Below are positions 19,922-29,837 of a stretch of 64,000 bases of DNA, piece after piece; the first letter of the stretch is position 1; each line of letters opens with the position of its first letter. The notes under the pieces were generated by a model. It ran no database searches and was not told the DNA's origin. It worked only from the letters and a program-made list of their open reading frames with translations. This DNA is from Sporisorium sorghi (taxonomy: Eukaryota > Basidiomycota > Ustilaginomycetes > Ustilaginales > Ustilaginaceae): assembly GCA_023212695.1 (NCBI GenBank), contig JALCCG010000009.1:62001-126000 (forward strand). Direction: 5' to 3'. Made by a program: the position numbers and the translations under genes.

Positions 19922-21682
19922 ATGACGGACCCAGCTCTGGAAGCTTACGAGCGCATCACCAAGAACCTCTCGTTTGACTCGCATGGCGTCACCGAGACTG
20001 TCGATGTCCCGCACCATGTCTCTTCCTCCGGCGTGAGCTCCAGGATCGTCGACTCGGCCCCTGCTGCCGCCGTCGCTGTTCCTCACGACCAGGCTACCCC
20101 TCCTGCTACTCCCGTTGCTGCGGTCTCTGCGGCAGCTGCTGCTTCCAACGGCTCGAGCCTCAAGCTCGGCAATGGCTCCAACGGTGCTGCTGCAGCTCTC
20201 AACGGCGACGCTGCCGTCAAGTATGCTCCGGGAGGCAAGGTTAAGCTGACCAACTACCCCACCATCGCCAACGCTCCTCTCCCCGCCGAGGGCAACGGCT
20301 CGTTCAACAACATCCACCTGGCTCTGCTCATCTTTTTTGCCCCCGCCGTCGTGCTGCGTCTCATCCCCTTTGTCAACTCGAAGTGGTTCGGATGGTTCAG
20401 CTACCTCGTGCTGTGCGCTCTCTTTGGCGCTCCTGTCGCCATCGCATACTGGACCGTCATGTCCACCTACGGCCCGCGTAAGAACGAAAAAGTCAAGCTG
20501 CCCGGCAAGCCCCTCGAATTCTACATGGAGATCAAGGACCCGGAGCTGCGCAAGAAGTACAACGGCGACAAGAAGATCCCTTACCAGACGTTCCACGATG
20601 CCTACTTTGCGGGCAAGATCGAGCCCAAGCTGCCGCTCAACGAGCTGCTCGAGTACCGATGGGACTGGGCCTCGATGCAGTTCACCTGGCCTCTGTTCGA
20701 GTATGTTCTGTTCCACTTGATCCCGGACGTGCTCATGCACACGGCCAAGCAGGACGAGACGCAGATCCAGGACAACTACGACCGCGGCGACGACTTTTAC
20801 GAATGGTTCCTCGGTCCGCAGATGATCTACACTTCCGGAATCATCTCGGACCCCAACAGGGCCGAGACGCTCGAGGAGCTGCAGGACAACAAGCTCAACC
20901 TGGTGTGCTCCAAGCTCGACCTGCAGAAGGACGACCGCGTGCTCGACATCGGATGCGGTTGGGGCACCTTCGCCACGTTTGCCGCCGTCAACTATGGATG
21001 CGACGTGACCGGTGTTACGCTGGCCAAGACGCAGACGCGCTTCGGCAATGATCGCTTGAAGAAGAACGGAATCGATGCGAGCCAGGCGCGCATCTTGAAC
21101 CTCGACTACCGCGACATTCCCGTGCAGCCGGGCCACTACACCAAGATCATCTCGCTCGAGATGGCCGAGCACGTGGGCATCCGCCACTACGACAAGTTTT
21201 TGGCAGATGTGTACAACCTGCTGGACGACGATGGCGTGTTTGTGTTCCAGGTTGCCGGGTTGCGCCCCACGTGGCAGTTCCACGATCTGCAGTGGGGGTT
21301 GTTTATGAACAAGTACGTGTTCCCTGGTGCGGACGCGAGCTGTTCGCTCGGCTGGGTCGTGTCACGCCTCGAGAAGGCTGGGTTTGAGGTTCGTTCGGTG
21401 GATGTTGCGGGTGTTCACTACTCGGCGACGATCCTGCGATGGGCGCAGAATTGGGAGTCGAACAAGGACAAGGTGGTGGCTAAGTACGGCGAGCGCATGT
21501 ACCGCATCTGGAGCTTCTTCCTGTGGTCGAGCGTGATCATTGCGCGCGAGGGTGGAAGCAGCGTGTTCCAGTTCACGCTGCACAAGAACTTGAACGCTTA
21601 CCACCGCATCAACGGCGTCAAGTCGCACGGTGGGCTGCTGCCCCGCCCTCCCGTGGCCAAGTTCAAGTCGGTCTACCACTAG
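19922..21682 (+). CDS. MTS1: Sphingolipid C9-methyltransferase (586 aa)
   Basis: The ATG at 19922 (MTDPALEAYERITKNLSF) is chosen; the frame is open 36 codons upstream but that part is a pyrimidine-rich leader. After a ~120-residue Ala/Ser-rich N-terminus come two hydrophobic segments (NIHLALLIFFAPAVVLRLI and WFSYLVLCALFGAPVAIAYW), then a class I methyltransferase domain. S-adenosylmethionine motif I is VLDIGCGWGTFA at ~340-351, and EMAEHVGIRHY is typical of the cyclopropane-fatty-acid-synthase/MTS family. The enzyme adds the C9 methyl branch to the sphingoid base of fungal glucosylceramides in the ER/Golgi, a step linked to membrane properties and virulence in several fungi. The length and two membrane segments match characterised fungal enzymes. 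Plain CFA synthases lack the N-terminal membrane segments. Confidence 0.93.
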   Translation: MTDPALEAYERITKNLSFDSHGVTETVDVPHHVSSSGVSSRIVDSAPAAAVAVPHDQATPPATPVAAVSAAAAASNGSSLKLGNGSNGAAAALNGDAAVKYAPGGKVKLTNYPTIANAPLPAEGNGSFNNIHLALLIFFAPAVVLRLIPFVNSKWFGWFSYLVLCALFGAPVAIAYWTVMSTYGPRKNEKVKLPGKPLEFYMEIKDPELRKKYNGDKKIPYQTFHDAYFAGKIEPKLPLNELLEYRWDWASMQFTWPLFEYVLFHLIPDVLMHTAKQDETQIQDNYDRGDDFYEWFLGPQMIYTSGIISDPNRAETLEELQDNKLNLVCSKLDLQKDDRVLDIGCGWGTFATFAAVNYGCDVTGVTLAKTQTRFGNDRLKKNGIDASQARILNLDYRDIPVQPGHYTKIISLEMAEHVGIRHYDKFLADVYNLLDDDGVFVFQVAGLRPTWQFHDLQWGLFMNKYVFPGADASCSLGWVVSRLEKAGFEVRSVDVAGVHYSATILRWAQNWESNKDKVVAKYGERMYRIWSFFLWSSVIIAREGGSSVFQFTLHKNLNAYHRINGVKSHGGLLPRPPVAKFKSVYH

Positions 21683-22302
21683 GTTCGAGGTGGGAGATGC
21701 ACAACGACGTCTTCTTCAAAGCAGACAAGTGGTGCCCCGGCACCAGATCGGACGATCAACTCGAACCGTTCGAACTCAACAACAACTACACACATCGGAA
21801 ACCATCATCAACCAAGAACAATCTCTCCAACCCTCTCGTTCCAATGCTTTTTCTCGCTCGACTGTTGTCCGGAATCAGCCACCTTCCTTCTGCGAAAGCT
21901 TCTTGTGTCAAAGCTGTAAAACAGACGCTCGGCCAAATGCAAGCTCGTGTTTGTTATCGGAATGCCAGATTGTATATCAGTCCAACATCGAGTGGTTCGC
22001 AGGTGTGTGTGGTCATGGTGAGTGTGTGTCGAGAGGGTCAGGAATTCTAGCAGTTTCTCGAGTTGCTGGCTGAGCGCAGGGTTTGTCGCGTTTTCTGGAA
22101 CGTGGGCGGGGCTGTGCGTTGACTCAGCCCGAAAAGAAAAAGAGGCTCGCGCGCGCGCAGAGTTGCAGCCGCCGCCGCTTGAGCCGATTTCCGCTCCACA
22201 TTGAAATTTCAACGTGGCTCGGCCGTCTTTGCCTTCACTCCCATCCATCCTCACCAACCACCATCACCATCGTATCGACAACACAACACCATTACACACA
22301 CA
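21683..22302. other. Intergenic 620 bp, terminator/promoter between tandem genes
   Basis: This holds the 3' end of the methyltransferase gene and the promoter of the BAX-inhibitor gene. A GC-alternating stretch (GCGCGCGCGC, ~22148-22158) and a CA-rich leader precede the ATG at 22303. Nothing coding is supported. Confidence 0.5.
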
Positions 22303-23124
22303 ATGTCGTCGAGCCCCTATCCTGCCGCACCGCCGTCCTACGCGCCGCCCAAAGGCTACACCGCTGTGCCGCAGCACGACACGCCTGCGCCCTCGTACGG
22401 TGCCGCGGAAACGAGCACCACCCCGCGCAATGGCGACGAGGAGGATCCGGACGACTTCAAATTCGGCGTGACCGTGGAGCAGTCGTCGCCCGAGATCCGC
22501 GCCATGTTCCTGCGCAAGGTGTACAGCGTGCTCTTCTTCCAGATCCTCGGCACGACTGTGATCGCTGCCCTCATGACCACCCAGGGCGTCGCGGGGTGGG
22601 TGCAGCAGAACCAGTGGGCCTTCATCGTACCCCTCGTCGGCAGCCTCGTCACAATGGGCGTGTTGTACTTCAAGCGTCACTCGCACCCGACCAACATGAT
22701 CCTGCTCGCGCTCTTCACCGTGCTCGAATCGCTCAGCCTCGGCACAGTCATCACGTACGTCGACCAGAAGATCGTTCTGCAGGCCATGGTGATTACCGCG
22801 TTCACGTTTGCCGGACTGACGCTGTTCACGCTCCAGTCCAAGTGGGACTTCGGCAGCATGGGCGGCTGGCTCTTCGGCGCTCTCATGCTGCTCGTCGGCG
22901 TCGGGTTTGTCGGCGTGTTTTTGCCGTACAACCAGACGTTTGATCTGCTGATGGCGGGGGCGGGCTGTGTGGTGTTCAGCCTCTACATCGTCTACGACAC
23001 GTGGCTCATTCAGAGGAGGCTCAGTGCCGAGGAGTGGGTTCTGGCTAACATCAGCCTGTACCTGGATATCGTTAACTTGTTCATCAGCGTGCTGCGCATC
23101 TTGAACAACCAGAACCGCGATTAG
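22303..23124 (+). CDS. BXI1: BAX inhibitor-1 / Lifeguard family membrane protein (273 aa)
   Basis: The start at 22303 (MSSSPYPAAPPSYAPPKGY, CACACAATG context) gives a Pro/Tyr-rich cytosolic N-terminus of ~70 residues. Then come about seven hydrophobic segments, beginning VYSVLFFQILGTTVIAALM. The family's C-terminal signature is clear: LLMAGAGCVVFSLYIVYDT, then YLDIVNLFISVLRIL, with the Asp residues that form the di-aspartyl pH-sensing calcium-leak site. Lifeguard/TMBIM proteins sit in ER, Golgi or vacuole membranes and modulate calcium leak, the unfolded protein response and cell death; yeast Bxi1 is the single-copy relative. The PPSY-like repeats at the N-terminus are typical of Lifeguard types. 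The gene is a single exon, tandem with the methyltransferase. Confidence 0.95.
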   Translation: MSSSPYPAAPPSYAPPKGYTAVPQHDTPAPSYGAAETSTTPRNGDEEDPDDFKFGVTVEQSSPEIRAMFLRKVYSVLFFQILGTTVIAALMTTQGVAGWVQQNQWAFIVPLVGSLVTMGVLYFKRHSHPTNMILLALFTVLESLSLGTVITYVDQKIVLQAMVITAFTFAGLTLFTLQSKWDFGSMGGWLFGALMLLVGVGFVGVFLPYNQTFDLLMAGAGCVVFSLYIVYDTWLIQRRLSAEEWVLANISLYLDIVNLFISVLRILNNQNRD

Positions 23125-23733
23125 GCGCGCGAGACGGGGGTAGGATAGCACTTGATCTCGCGAAGTCGGGCTGGAGAGCGGCTTCACAGTCCCTTTGGCT
23201 TCATTCAGTTCCTGGTTCTTTTGTTAGCAAGCTGGCGTTTTGTACATACCCCCCCCCGCACCGTGTCCCGGCTCGTTGTTGCATCTTACGTTCGTTTGGT
23301 TTCAGTCGATCCTTGGTACGAGAGGGTCCATGCGTGAAGTCGGTGAGAGTGAGAGAGAAGCACGGCGCGCGTTGCAGCGTACTCTGTGTAAGCTTGTTGG
23401 CTTTTGCGTTGGGATGCGGTGATGTGAAGGGGATGAATGTACAAAGAGCCAAAAGGCAAGGGCTGGCAAGAAGTGCTCAACGCCGAGGGGAAGCAGAACG
23501 CTGTCGTTCTGGAGTTCATGTCCTGCTCAAAGCGGTCCTTGCACGTCGTAATGTCTGCACCTCAGACAAGTCGCTCACTGAATCTCCTTCTGCCGCTCTG
23601 CTACTGCGAATACAGCCTCACACCGACCCGACTCTCGGAACGGGTCCGATCAACCAACCAACTGATGCTTTAACCGGGAATGCGGTGATTGCGAAGCGCG
23701 GCACTAGTACAATATACAACTGCTTTCTCTGGA
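23125..23733. other. Intergenic 609 bp between convergent genes
   Basis: The 3' regions of the BAX-inhibitor gene and the bS16m gene lie here. There is a C10 run near 23250. Short frames on both strands look random. Confidence 0.5.
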
Positions 23734-24183
23734 CTATGAACTTCCGCCCTTCTTCAACGCCGACTCCTGCGTCTGCGTCGCAGGCGGCGGCCTATAAATC
23801 CCCTTATAATGCACGCCCGGGGGCACCAACCCTGCGCGGTCCAGCAGCCTCGCTACGGGTTTGCTCGGCTGCGCGCCCAGCTTCAACCAATGTTTGATCC
23901 TCTCTTCATTCCATTCCAGGCGCTTCTGCTTCACCTCCTGCCCCTCTGCTGCGGATGGGAGGCCGGATGTCATGAGCCCGCCGTGCCCGGGAGCCTGAGC
24001 GTTTGACTTGCCGACGAAGGGCGTGGGAAGCCGCGCAGAAGGCAGCGCGCGCGGCACAGGGTCGAACTCGCCGAGCTTCTCGATCGGCCGCGCATCGCGT
24101 GGCTTCGAGTCGTTGATCGCGACTACATGGTAGAACGGGTTGTTGCGCGTGCCTTGCCGGCTGAGTCGCAGGCGGACGACCAT
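23734..24183 (-). CDS. MRPS16: Mitochondrial small ribosomal subunit protein bS16m (149 aa)
   Basis: The N-terminus MVVRLRLSRQGTRNNPFYHVVAIND is the classic S16 start: basic strand, Gly, then PFYRIVVAD-like segment. SKPRDARPIEKLGEFDPVP follows, again matching S16. Further on, LEWNEERIKHWLKLGAQPSKPVARLLDRAGLV matches the conserved helix with GAQPS. The C-terminal ~25 residues are a short fungal extension. The protein binds small-subunit rRNA in the mitochondrial ribosome. The basic first segment can double as an import signal, since S16m proteins often lack a cleaved presequence. Single exon. Confidence 0.95.
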   Translation of the reverse strand: MVVRLRLSRQGTRNNPFYHVVAINDSKPRDARPIEKLGEFDPVPRALPSARLPTPFVGKSNAQAPGHGGLMTSGLPSAAEGQEVKQKRLEWNEERIKHWLKLGAQPSKPVARLLDRAGLVPPGVHYKGIYRPPPATQTQESALKKGGSS

Positions 24184-24818
24184 GGTTGTATGTGCAGTTG
24201 ATGTGAGAGGTGTGCAAGGGCGTGAACGGTGATTGTACAGTCCGCAGTTGAGAGTGAGCGATGGGACCTCGGTTGATGGTGGTGCAGCGGAGTATTGGTG
24301 AATGCGTATAGGGTGGAAAGGTTATAAAAGAATGTATGCTGAGGAGAAAGACGTGTGAGGTGGTGTTGAAAGGTACGGAAAGAGGTCGAGCGGCGTTTTT
24401 GCTTTTCTTCGCTCGTTCATTCTGGCATCGTTCCCGAGTGCCGAAATTTTTTTCCAAATTCTCAAAATTGTGCGCTTAGCAAGCCTAACATGTTTGTTTT
24501 TTTTTTTTTCCCCTCACTGTCAATCTCAAGAAGACACACATCACCCTACGGTCTTCTGCTGACATCTCCGACGGCCACAGAGGAGTCGAAGCGAGTGGGC
24601 AAAGGAGGCTTCTCTGGACTGCCATGGTGTACAAGGTTGGTACTAAATGCGATCGAAGCTGATCAGAGTGAGACACAAAGTGATCTGGGTATACGATGTA
24701 GAAGCGACGAATCTCAAACGGTTTGGAGTGGCGATTCATCGATGGCTGCGAAAGCCATTCATGCCACGGGATTCGTTCCGACACAGGAATCCGACGAAGA
24801 AGGTAACTAGCACAGCTG
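24184..24818. other. Intergenic 635 bp with T13 tract
   Basis: This should hold the bS16m promoter and the 3' end of the next minus-strand gene. T-runs occur at 24497-24509. I checked the 24600-24800 part for a tRNA and found no acceptor stem or B box. No gene supported. Confidence 0.5.
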
Positions 24819-25193
24819 CTACGACTTCATCAACATCCCCAGTGCAGCTGCTGCTTCGTCCACCTGCCTCCGCGTCCGCCTCCTCTCACCCGCCCCCACC
24901 TCGACGCCGTACGAGAACGGATCTGCCTTTCCGTCCCCCTTTATCCCCGCGTCAGAGCTGGATGAAGCGAGCAACTGCGTGGTCTGGCCGTCGAGCAGCT
25001 CGCGCTGCTGCGAGTCGCGAAACTTGTTCTTCTTGTTGCTGGTGAGGTTCTTTTTGAGTGTTCGTTTGGCGCTTGCTTGCACGAGTGAGGGTTTTGATGA
25101 GGACGAGACGGAGGAGGATTTGGGCTTTGATGCTGCGGGGGAGGACGAGGATGAGGAAGAAGAGGCGGATGTGGACTTGGATTTGGCTGCCAT
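24819..25193 (-). CDS. Small basic Ser/Lys-rich protein, unrecognised (124 aa)
   Basis: The frame starts with an ATG at 25193 ([18 protein letters not shown]) and ends at 24819. The first ~40 residues are a Ser/Lys-rich disordered stretch. The middle is strongly basic (AKRTLKKNLTSNKKNKFRDSQQREL), which could be a nucleolar or RNA-binding signal. The C-terminal part, GAGERRRTRRQVDEAAAALGMLMKS, is predicted helical. Small nucleolar ribosome-assembly factors have such a layout, but I see no family-defining motif. The gene is divergent from the 53-residue Cys-rich gene (383 bp between starts). Confidence 0.6.
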   Translation of the reverse strand: MAAKSKSTSASSSSSSSSPAASKPKSSSVSSSSKPSLVQASAKRTLKKNLTSNKKNKFRDSQQRELLDGQTTQLLASSSSDAGIKGDGKADPFSYGVEVGAGERRRTRRQVDEAAAALGMLMKS

Positions 25194-25576
25194 CGTCGCT
25201 GTGATCAGAGAAATTGCCGGACTCGGAGGCGAGCTTTGCTGGACAGTACAATGGGTTCTTGCGAGGAGTTCTTGCGGGTGCTTCGTGAGAGCTTGCTCGA
25301 CGGTGATCTTGGTAGTGATGCGACGGCTGGTGGTGATGGTGTACGGGAGGACGGCGTCGATACTTTTTTTTCTTCCTGAACCCTGAAGAACCGTAGCAGG
25401 GAACCGCTTTCAAGCCGATTTTTTGGCCGGCACCTTGAGCTGCGCAGCCTAGACCGAGCTTAATCCGCACGCTCGGTGCAGCAACTTTATCGCGCAGCAA
25501 GTCGAACGACATCATCCTCCCTCAACAACACCATTATCGACCTCATTCCCTTCCCCCAACCGCAACAAGGTCAAAC
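25194..25576. promoter_or_regulatory. Divergent promoter region of two small genes
   Basis: 383 bases separate the divergent start codons at 25193 and 25577. A CAACACCATTATC-type leader lies just before 25577. No specific element was recognised. Confidence 0.5.
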
Positions 25577-25841
25577 ATGGCCTACACTCTCACCTCCTCC
25601 GACAAGATGGTCAACACCTGCATGGCCGTCACCTGTACGTAACTTCATTATCCCTTTGCATCCCCATCTGCGCACAAAATGATTACCTTGTACTGACGAC
25701 TTCTCTCCTACGCTTTCCTCATCGCTGATGGCTCCAGGCGACAAGTGCGGCAAGACCACCTGGCGCGGCTGCGGCAGACACATCGACGCCGTGTTTGCCA
25801 ACGTGCCCCCCGAGCAGCGCTGCACCTGCCCTCGCTCGTAA
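25577..25841 (+). CDS. Conserved 53-residue Cys-rich (probable zinc-binding) protein, two exons
   Basis: Exon 1 is 25577-25634, ending inside a Cys codon. The intron 25635-25737 (103 nt) has donor GTACGT and acceptor CAG. Exon 2 is 25738-25841. The spliced product is 53 residues: MAYTLTSSDKMVNTCMAVTC, then DKCGKTTWRGCGRHIDAVFA and NVPPEQRCTCPRS. Six cysteines (15, 20, 23, 31, 48, 50) and His34 suggest a small zinc site, with CDKCGKTTWRGCGRH at one end and CTC at the other. I recall very similar uncharacterised proteins (C-x2-CGKTTW-x-GCG-x-H...C-x-C) in fungi, plants and bacteria; the function is unknown to me. The intron is essential, because each half alone is too short to look like a gene. 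Confidence 0.85.
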
Positions 25842-26087
25842 TGAGTCATGTCTCGAGGTTGTTCCACTGGCGAGCCCATTGGTGCCACTCGGCGACCCGA
25901 AACACAGCTCGCACTTCACGATTTCCCACTCCAACAACAACTCACATCCCGGTCGCTGCACTCGCAATGGCACTTTGCACACCTTCTGTCCTTGAATGGA
26001 TCTCTCTTGTATGACTTACGTTTAAATGGGGACAAAGTCAGTCTAGGAGAGAGTGAGCGGTGTGATTCATTCTTGTATTGCTGACAT

Positions 26088-29000
26088 CTAGTTAACCGGC
26101 TGATCCTGGTTCGCCCCATCGTCCTCCTTGATCGTCTCCTTCGCTGGTGCTGCAGGCACGATCGCCTCCTGTCGCTCCAGCTCCTCCATCTCCTTCGCCT
26201 TGGCCGTCCAGGGTCCCTCGCCAAACGCATGGTTGAGCGCGCTCCACACGTTGTTCACATAGTGCACCTCGAGATCATCCAGCACCGCCTTGGGCACGTC
26301 CGCCTCGACGTTCGGCTGGTTCTGCGCCGGCAAAATCACCTTGGTAATCCCCGCCCTATGCGCAGCCAGCAGCTTCTCCTTCAACCCTCCCACAGGCAGC
26401 ACCATGCCGCGCAGCGACACTTCGCCCGTCATCGCCAGCGTCGGCGCCACCGACCGGTTCGTCAACAGCGACGTAAGCGACACCGTGAACGCCACACCCG
26501 CAGAAGGCCCCTCTTTACCGATAGCTCCCTCGGGCATGTGCAGATGCACGTCCTTGTTCTCGAGCAGCTGGTCCTTGGCATCTTTGACGATACCGAGCTC
26601 GTGCGCGTTGCTCTTCATCCACGACAGCGCGATCGACGCCGACTCCTTGATCACGTCACCCAGCTTGCCCGTGAGCTGCAGCCCGCCCTTGCCTGGCATG
26701 ATGGTCGTCTCGATGGGCATCAGCGAACCCGAGCCGTTGCCCAGGTAGCCGAGGCCCGTCGACACACCCGCAGGCATCGCGCTCGTGTACAGACGGTCCT
26801 TGTGATACACGGGCGGTCCGAGGTACTTGCGCAGGCTGTCGATGGTGATGACCACCTTGACGTCCTTGGGCACCGCCATGGGCTGGCGCTTCTCGGTCGT
26901 CACCTTGGCAGGCGCGTCTGGCGCTGCGTCCTTGCCGGGCACCTTGCCGTCCTGCTTGGGATGGCTGTCCGGTGTGCTCTCGGCCTCGCTCGACGCAGAA
27001 GCCGACGGCTCTGTGAACGGCGACGGCGCATCCTTGCTCTCGGCTGGCTGTCCATCCACATCCGGTGGCGTCACCGACTGCGTGGAGCTATCAGCAGCAC
27101 CAGCGGGAACAGCCGACGCAGCTTCCGTCTTTGCGCTCGCCAGCTCGCCCTCCTTGGGCTCGGGGAACACCGACTCGCCATGCTCTTTAACAATCTCGAA
27201 CGCAATCTTCCTGTAGACCTTCTCGAGAAGCTTGCGCAGACCACGCACACCGCTCTCGCGCGCGTGGTGCTTGATGAGGAAATCAATCGTCTCGTCCGGC
27301 AGAACAATATTGGCGTCCTGCAGACCTGACGCCTCTTTCGCCTGAGGAGCCAGGTAGCCGCGAGCAATGTGTCGCTTCTCGTCGGCCGTGTACGAGGAGA
27401 CCTCCATCACCTCCATTCGGTCGAGCAGCGGCTGCGGGATGGTCTCGAGCGTGTTGGCGGTGCACACGAACAGAACACGCGAAAGGTCGACGGGAACGTC
27501 CATGTAGTGATCCAAGAACGAGCCGTTCTGCTCCGGGTCGAGCATCTCGAGCAGGGCGGACGAGGGATCGCCATTGTGACCGCGTCCGATCTTGTCGACC
27601 TCGTCGATGAGGATGAGCGGGTTTTCGGTGCCGACCTTCTTGAGCGCCTGGATGGCCTTGCCTGGCATAGCACCGACGTAGGTCCTTCGGTGGCCCTTGA
27701 TCTCGGCGACATCGCTGAGACCTCCGACACTGAAGCGGAAGAACTGACGCTCGACGGCACGGGCGATCGATTTGCCAATCGACGTCTTTCCGACACCGGG
27801 TGGACCGACGAGGCAGATGATCTTGCCTTCGACAGTGCCCTTGAGCTTGCCGACGGCGAGGAACTCGAGGATACGGTCCTTGACATCCGACAGGCCGTAG
27901 TGGTCTTCGTCGAGGACGCCCGTAGCGTTGGAGATCGAGTAGTTTTCGGGCGAGTGGACGCCCCACGGAATACTTGTGAGCCAGTCAAGATAACCTCGAG
28001 TGACGTTGAACTCGCTCGCGGCGGGCTCGAGCGTCTGGAGCTTGTTGAGCTCCTCGTCAAACACCTTGCGCACCGCCTCGGGCATGTTGAGCTCGCCGGC
28101 CTTTTCGCGGAACTTTTCCACCATCTTGTCCTTGCCGTCGCTCTCGATGCCAAGCTCCTTCTTGATGCCCTTGAGCTGCTCCATGAGGTAGTATTCGCGC
28201 TGACGCTTCTGGATCTTGGACTCGACGTCCTTGCTGATCTTGCTCTGGAGCTGTGCGTTCATGAGCTCCTTCTTGAGCACGACCAGCGCCTTCTGCAGAC
28301 GCTCGCGGATGTCGAGAGCCTCGAGCACGGCTTGCAACTCGCCGACCTCGCCGGTGGAGACAGCAGCGGCAAAGTCGGCGAGCTTCTCGGGCTCTTCAAA
28401 GACGTTGCCTGCGCCCTGGGAGATGGAAAAGTTGGCGATCTGGTCACGGAAGAGCGGGTTGAGCTGTGCGATGTCCTTGAAAACGCTGATGAGCTCGGAC
28501 ATGACGGCACGGATGTACTGGTCGTTGCGCTTGTCGTAAGGGGCGGCGGCCAGGTTGGTGACGTTGACGAGCGAGACGGCGTAGTCCTGGAGGAACGAGG
28601 TCTGGAACGGCGCCGAGTGCGAGGGCATGTCCTGACCGTCGGAGGCGGGTGCACTTTCGCCCTCAGCTTCAGCCTGTCCGTCAGCAGCTGAGGCAGGCGG
28701 TGAGGGTGGTGCGTTCTGCTGCAGATGAGCTGCGGAAGCGTCGTTGACTTCGGGCAAGATACCGTCGTCTCGTGCCTCTTGCTGGATCTCGTGCACCTTT
28801 GCGAAGGAAGCAGCCTTTACGGCTTGATTGGCTGCCTCGTCGCTGATGGGGTTGGCAGGACCAGCACCCTCAGTGCCTGGTGGTGGCGATGGGATGGTCT
28901 GGCCTGTGGGAGTGATGAGTTCGTCGATGCGAATGCGACGGTGCGGGTAGAGGACGGCGGTGATACCCTCGTCGTCGTCGGACTTGTCGTCGCCGTCTTT

Positions 29001-29837
29001 GGCCTTCTTGTTGCCGCCGGTCTGGCCACCGCCCTGAACGGGGAAGAGGCTGGTGACCTGGGCAAACACACCGACCTTGTGGACTTTGCTGAGGTCAGTG
29101 ATGACGTCGGCATCCTCCTCTTCGTCCTTGAGCAGGAAAGCGCCAATATAAGGCTGGCCACGCTTGAGCGATTCTTTGATGGCAGCGCAGACGGCCTGGT
29201 TCTTGATGACGACAGCCTTGTAGAATCCGGGGAAGAGGGGACGTCGAGTGATGGGAAGGGCAAGGACTTGTGGGTATACCGATGGCACTGTAGAGCGAGC
29301 GATCGAGTTGGAGCCGGAGCCTGAACCAGAGCCTGAACCAGAGCCTGAACCAGAGCCTGAACCTGAACCCGAGCCCGAGCTGGAGCCTGAGCCGCTTGCA
29401 CCAGAGCCAGAAGCTGGAGCACCTCCGGTAGCGGACCTGGCGCCTGAAGAGGATGAGGAGCTGGAAGACTCGGCCTTGGCTTCCGACTCTTGTGGCTCCT
29501 TGCGGTGCCCGTGCTCGTTTTCGACGTCGTGTTCCTCGCCATCGTGCTCTTCGCCCTCCTTGAGAATGCGCTCGAGCTTCTTCATTCTTGGAAGATACTG
29601 AGGCGACGAGGTGAACAAGGAACGAGCAGGGATGGAGGCGATGGATGTGGCTGCCGCGTTGGCATCGGCCGAAAGGGGTATCCGAGCATGTGCGAAATGA
29701 GACGCTGTCGGCTTGCGCGCGATCGCAGCAGCCGCAGTCGAGGAGAAGGACGCAAGGCGCCGTGAGCTGAGGGTGGCGGCATTCGAGGTGCGCCAACGAG
29801 CGGCGTTACCAGCCGCGTACCTCTGCGAAGGGATCAT
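26088..29837 (-). CDS. PIM1: Mitochondrial Lon protease (1249 aa)
   Basis: The first ~80 residues are rich in Arg, Ser and Ala and lack acidic residues, as in a mitochondrial presequence. A Glu/His-rich segment and a Gly-Ser tract (143-177) follow. The Lon substrate-binding domain starts near residue 188 ([21 protein letters not shown]). The AAA+ module has Walker [10 protein letters not shown] (~677) and Walker [12 protein letters not shown]. The proteolytic domain has the Ser-Lys dyad, with Ser1112 in [10 protein letters not shown] and Lys in [14 protein letters not shown] about 43 residues later. An insert rich in Ser/Pro/Glu (~900-990) lies between the AAA+ and protease parts. Pim1 degrades misfolded matrix proteins and helps maintain mtDNA. 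Length is above yeast Pim1 (1133) because of the two low-complexity inserts. Divergent from XRN1. Confidence 0.97.
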   Translation of the reverse strand: MIPSQRYAAGNAARWRTSNAATLSSRRLASFSSTAAAAIARKPTASHFAHARIPLSADANAAATSIASIPARSLFTSSPQYLPRMKKLERILKEGEEHDGEEHDVENEHGHRKEPQESEAKAESSSSSSSSGARSATGGAPASGSGASGSGSSSGSGSGSGSGSGSGSGSGSGSGSNSIARSTVPSVYPQVLALPITRRPLFPGFYKAVVIKNQAVCAAIKESLKRGQPYIGAFLLKDEEEDADVITDLSKVHKVGVFAQVTSLFPVQGGGQTGGNKKAKDGDDKSDDDEGITAVLYPHRRIRIDELITPTGQTIPSPPPGTEGAGPANPISDEAANQAVKAASFAKVHEIQQEARDDGILPEVNDASAAHLQQNAPPSPPASAADGQAEAEGESAPASDGQDMPSHSAPFQTSFLQDYAVSLVNVTNLAAAPYDKRNDQYIRAVMSELISVFKDIAQLNPLFRDQIANFSISQGAGNVFEEPEKLADFAAAVSTGEVGELQAVLEALDIRERLQKALVVLKKELMNAQLQSKISKDVESKIQKRQREYYLMEQLKGIKKELGIESDGKDKMVEKFREKAGELNMPEAVRKVFDEELNKLQTLEPAASEFNVTRGYLDWLTSIPWGVHSPENYSISNATGVLDEDHYGLSDVKDRILEFLAVGKLKGTVEGKIICLVGPPGVGKTSIGKSIARAVERQFFRFSVGGLSDVAEIKGHRRTYVGAMPGKAIQALKKVGTENPLILIDEVDKIGRGHNGDPSSALLEMLDPEQNGSFLDHYMDVPVDLSRVLFVCTANTLETIPQPLLDRMEVMEVSSYTADEKRHIARGYLAPQAKEASGLQDANIVLPDETIDFLIKHHARESGVRGLRKLLEKVYRKIAFEIVKEHGESVFPEPKEGELASAKTEAASAVPAGAADSSTQSVTPPDVDGQPAESKDAPSPFTEPSASASSEAESTPDSHPKQDGKVPGKDAAPDAPAKVTTEKRQPMAVPKDVKVVITIDSLRKYLGPPVYHKDRLYTSAMPAGVSTGLGYLGNGSGSLMPIETTIMPGKGGLQLTGKLGDVIKESASIALSWMKSNAHELGIVKDAKDQLLENKDVHLHMPEGAIGKEGPSAGVAFTVSLTSLLTNRSVAPTLAMTGEVSLRGMVLPVGGLKEKLLAAHRAGITKVILPAQNQPNVEADVPKAVLDDLEVHYVNNVWSALNHAFGEGPWTAKAKEMEELERQEAIVPAAPAKETIKEDDGANQDQPVN
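29307..29411. repeat. Dodecamer-type minisatellite coding for the Gly-Ser tract of Lon
   Basis: The unit CCTGAACCAGAG is repeated about four times with flanking degenerate hexamers. On the minus strand it encodes (Gly-Ser)n, residues ~143-177 of the Lon protein. Each unit is a multiple of three, so copy-number change keeps the frame. Confidence 0.85.

Noticed and set aside
19865..21283. 472-codon open frame antisense to the sphingolipid methyltransferase
   Set aside because: Shadow of a well-identified gene with no recognisable motif.
24600..24810. Possible tRNA or small RNA in the spacer near 24.7 kb
   Set aside because: No pair of A and B boxes and no acceptor stem could be folded by eye.
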